From Bactericera cockerelli (taxonomy: Eukaryota > Arthropoda > Insecta > Hemiptera > Triozidae), in NCBI GenBank assembly GCA_024516035.1, contig CM044957.1, forward strand, positions 888,613-952,612: 64,000 nt of DNA, read 5' to 3'. Positions within the stretch are counted from its first letter, which is position 1. The number at the start of each line of letters is the position of its first letter. Of the stretch, positions 63,860 through 64,000 are shown one piece after another. A program made the position numbers and the translations under genes. The notes below the pieces were generated by a model. It had not been told where the DNA came from. It made no database searches and worked only from the letters and a program-made list of their open reading frames with translations.

Positions 63860-63875
63860 GGCCCTGAAAAGGGCC
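63860..63875 (-). terminator. Histone 3' stem-loop of H2B copy 2
   Basis: GGCCCTGAAAAGGGCC, 38 bp past the H2B stop on the minus strand. Confidence 0.93.
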
Positions 63876-63913
63876 GTTTTAAGTGAGGATGGAGCAAGTG
63901 AGAAGACAAGTTC

Positions 63914-64000
63914 TTACTTGGAGCTGGTGTATTTGGTCACAGCCTTGGTGCCCTCGGACACGGCGTGCTTGGCCAACTCACCGGGCAGGAGCAGACGTAC
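63914..64000 (-). CDS. H2B: Histone H2B, C-terminal part, cut by window end
   Basis: Stop TAA at 63916-63914. The 29 codons visible encode [20 protein letters not shown] and VTKYTSSK, the H2B C-terminal helix. In frame here, unlike copy 1. The start lies beyond the window. Confidence 0.95.
   Translation of the reverse strand, partial: VRLLLPGELAKHAVSEGTKAVTKYTSSK

Overview
This is animal nuclear DNA, most likely from an insect. It has spliced genes with GT-AG introns, a replication-dependent histone cluster with histone mRNA 3' stem-loops, tRNA- and 5S-rRNA-derived SINEs, a jockey-like LINE and an errantivirus-like Gypsy element. The SINE-rich, AT-rich, minisatellite-rich texture made me think of a hemipteran, but that is a guess and nothing in the sequence proves the species.

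Layout. (1) 744-11897, plus strand: the last 12 coding exons of an axonemal dynein heavy chain, best match DNAH10. All splice phases agree and give 664 codons plus a stop; the 5' part of the gene lies left of the window. (2) 12.4-15.8 kb: repeat-rich intergenic DNA. (3) 15821-22694, minus strand: an acyl-CoA delta-9 desaturase-like gene convergent with the dynein gene. It has a degenerate third histidine box and an unresolved middle exon. (4) 25684-32355, minus strand: the last seven coding exons of the chromatin remodeller INO80 (286 codons, phases consistent). The gene runs rightward into repeats and a 100-N gap at 33909-34008, where its 5' part disappears. (5) 34.0-64.0 kb: histone tandem repeats in the order H4(+) H2A(-) H3(+) H1(+) H2B(-), native period about 8.3 kb. 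The first copy (H2A-H3-H1-H2B) is riddled with 1-base indels. The second (H4-H2A-H3-H1-H2B) is intact, with H2B cut by the window end. Between them, in the H2B/H4 divergent promoter, sits a roughly 14.8 kb nested insertion. It consists of a jockey-like LINE flanked by a 12-bp direct repeat, interrupted by an env-bearing Gypsy element with apparently identical 403-bp LTRs and by a 1.06 kb fold-back palindrome.

Main observation. In all three spliced genes, tandem arrays (2 to about 20 copies, units 18 to about 110 bp) sit on exon-intron borders. In 11 of them the repeat unit contains the splice site plus the adjoining exon edge, so the arrays multiply donors or acceptors: seven in the dynein gene, three in the desaturase and one in INO80. 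Only a few arrays lie deep in introns. I found no known family that explains this, and it is my candidate for an undescribed genome feature.
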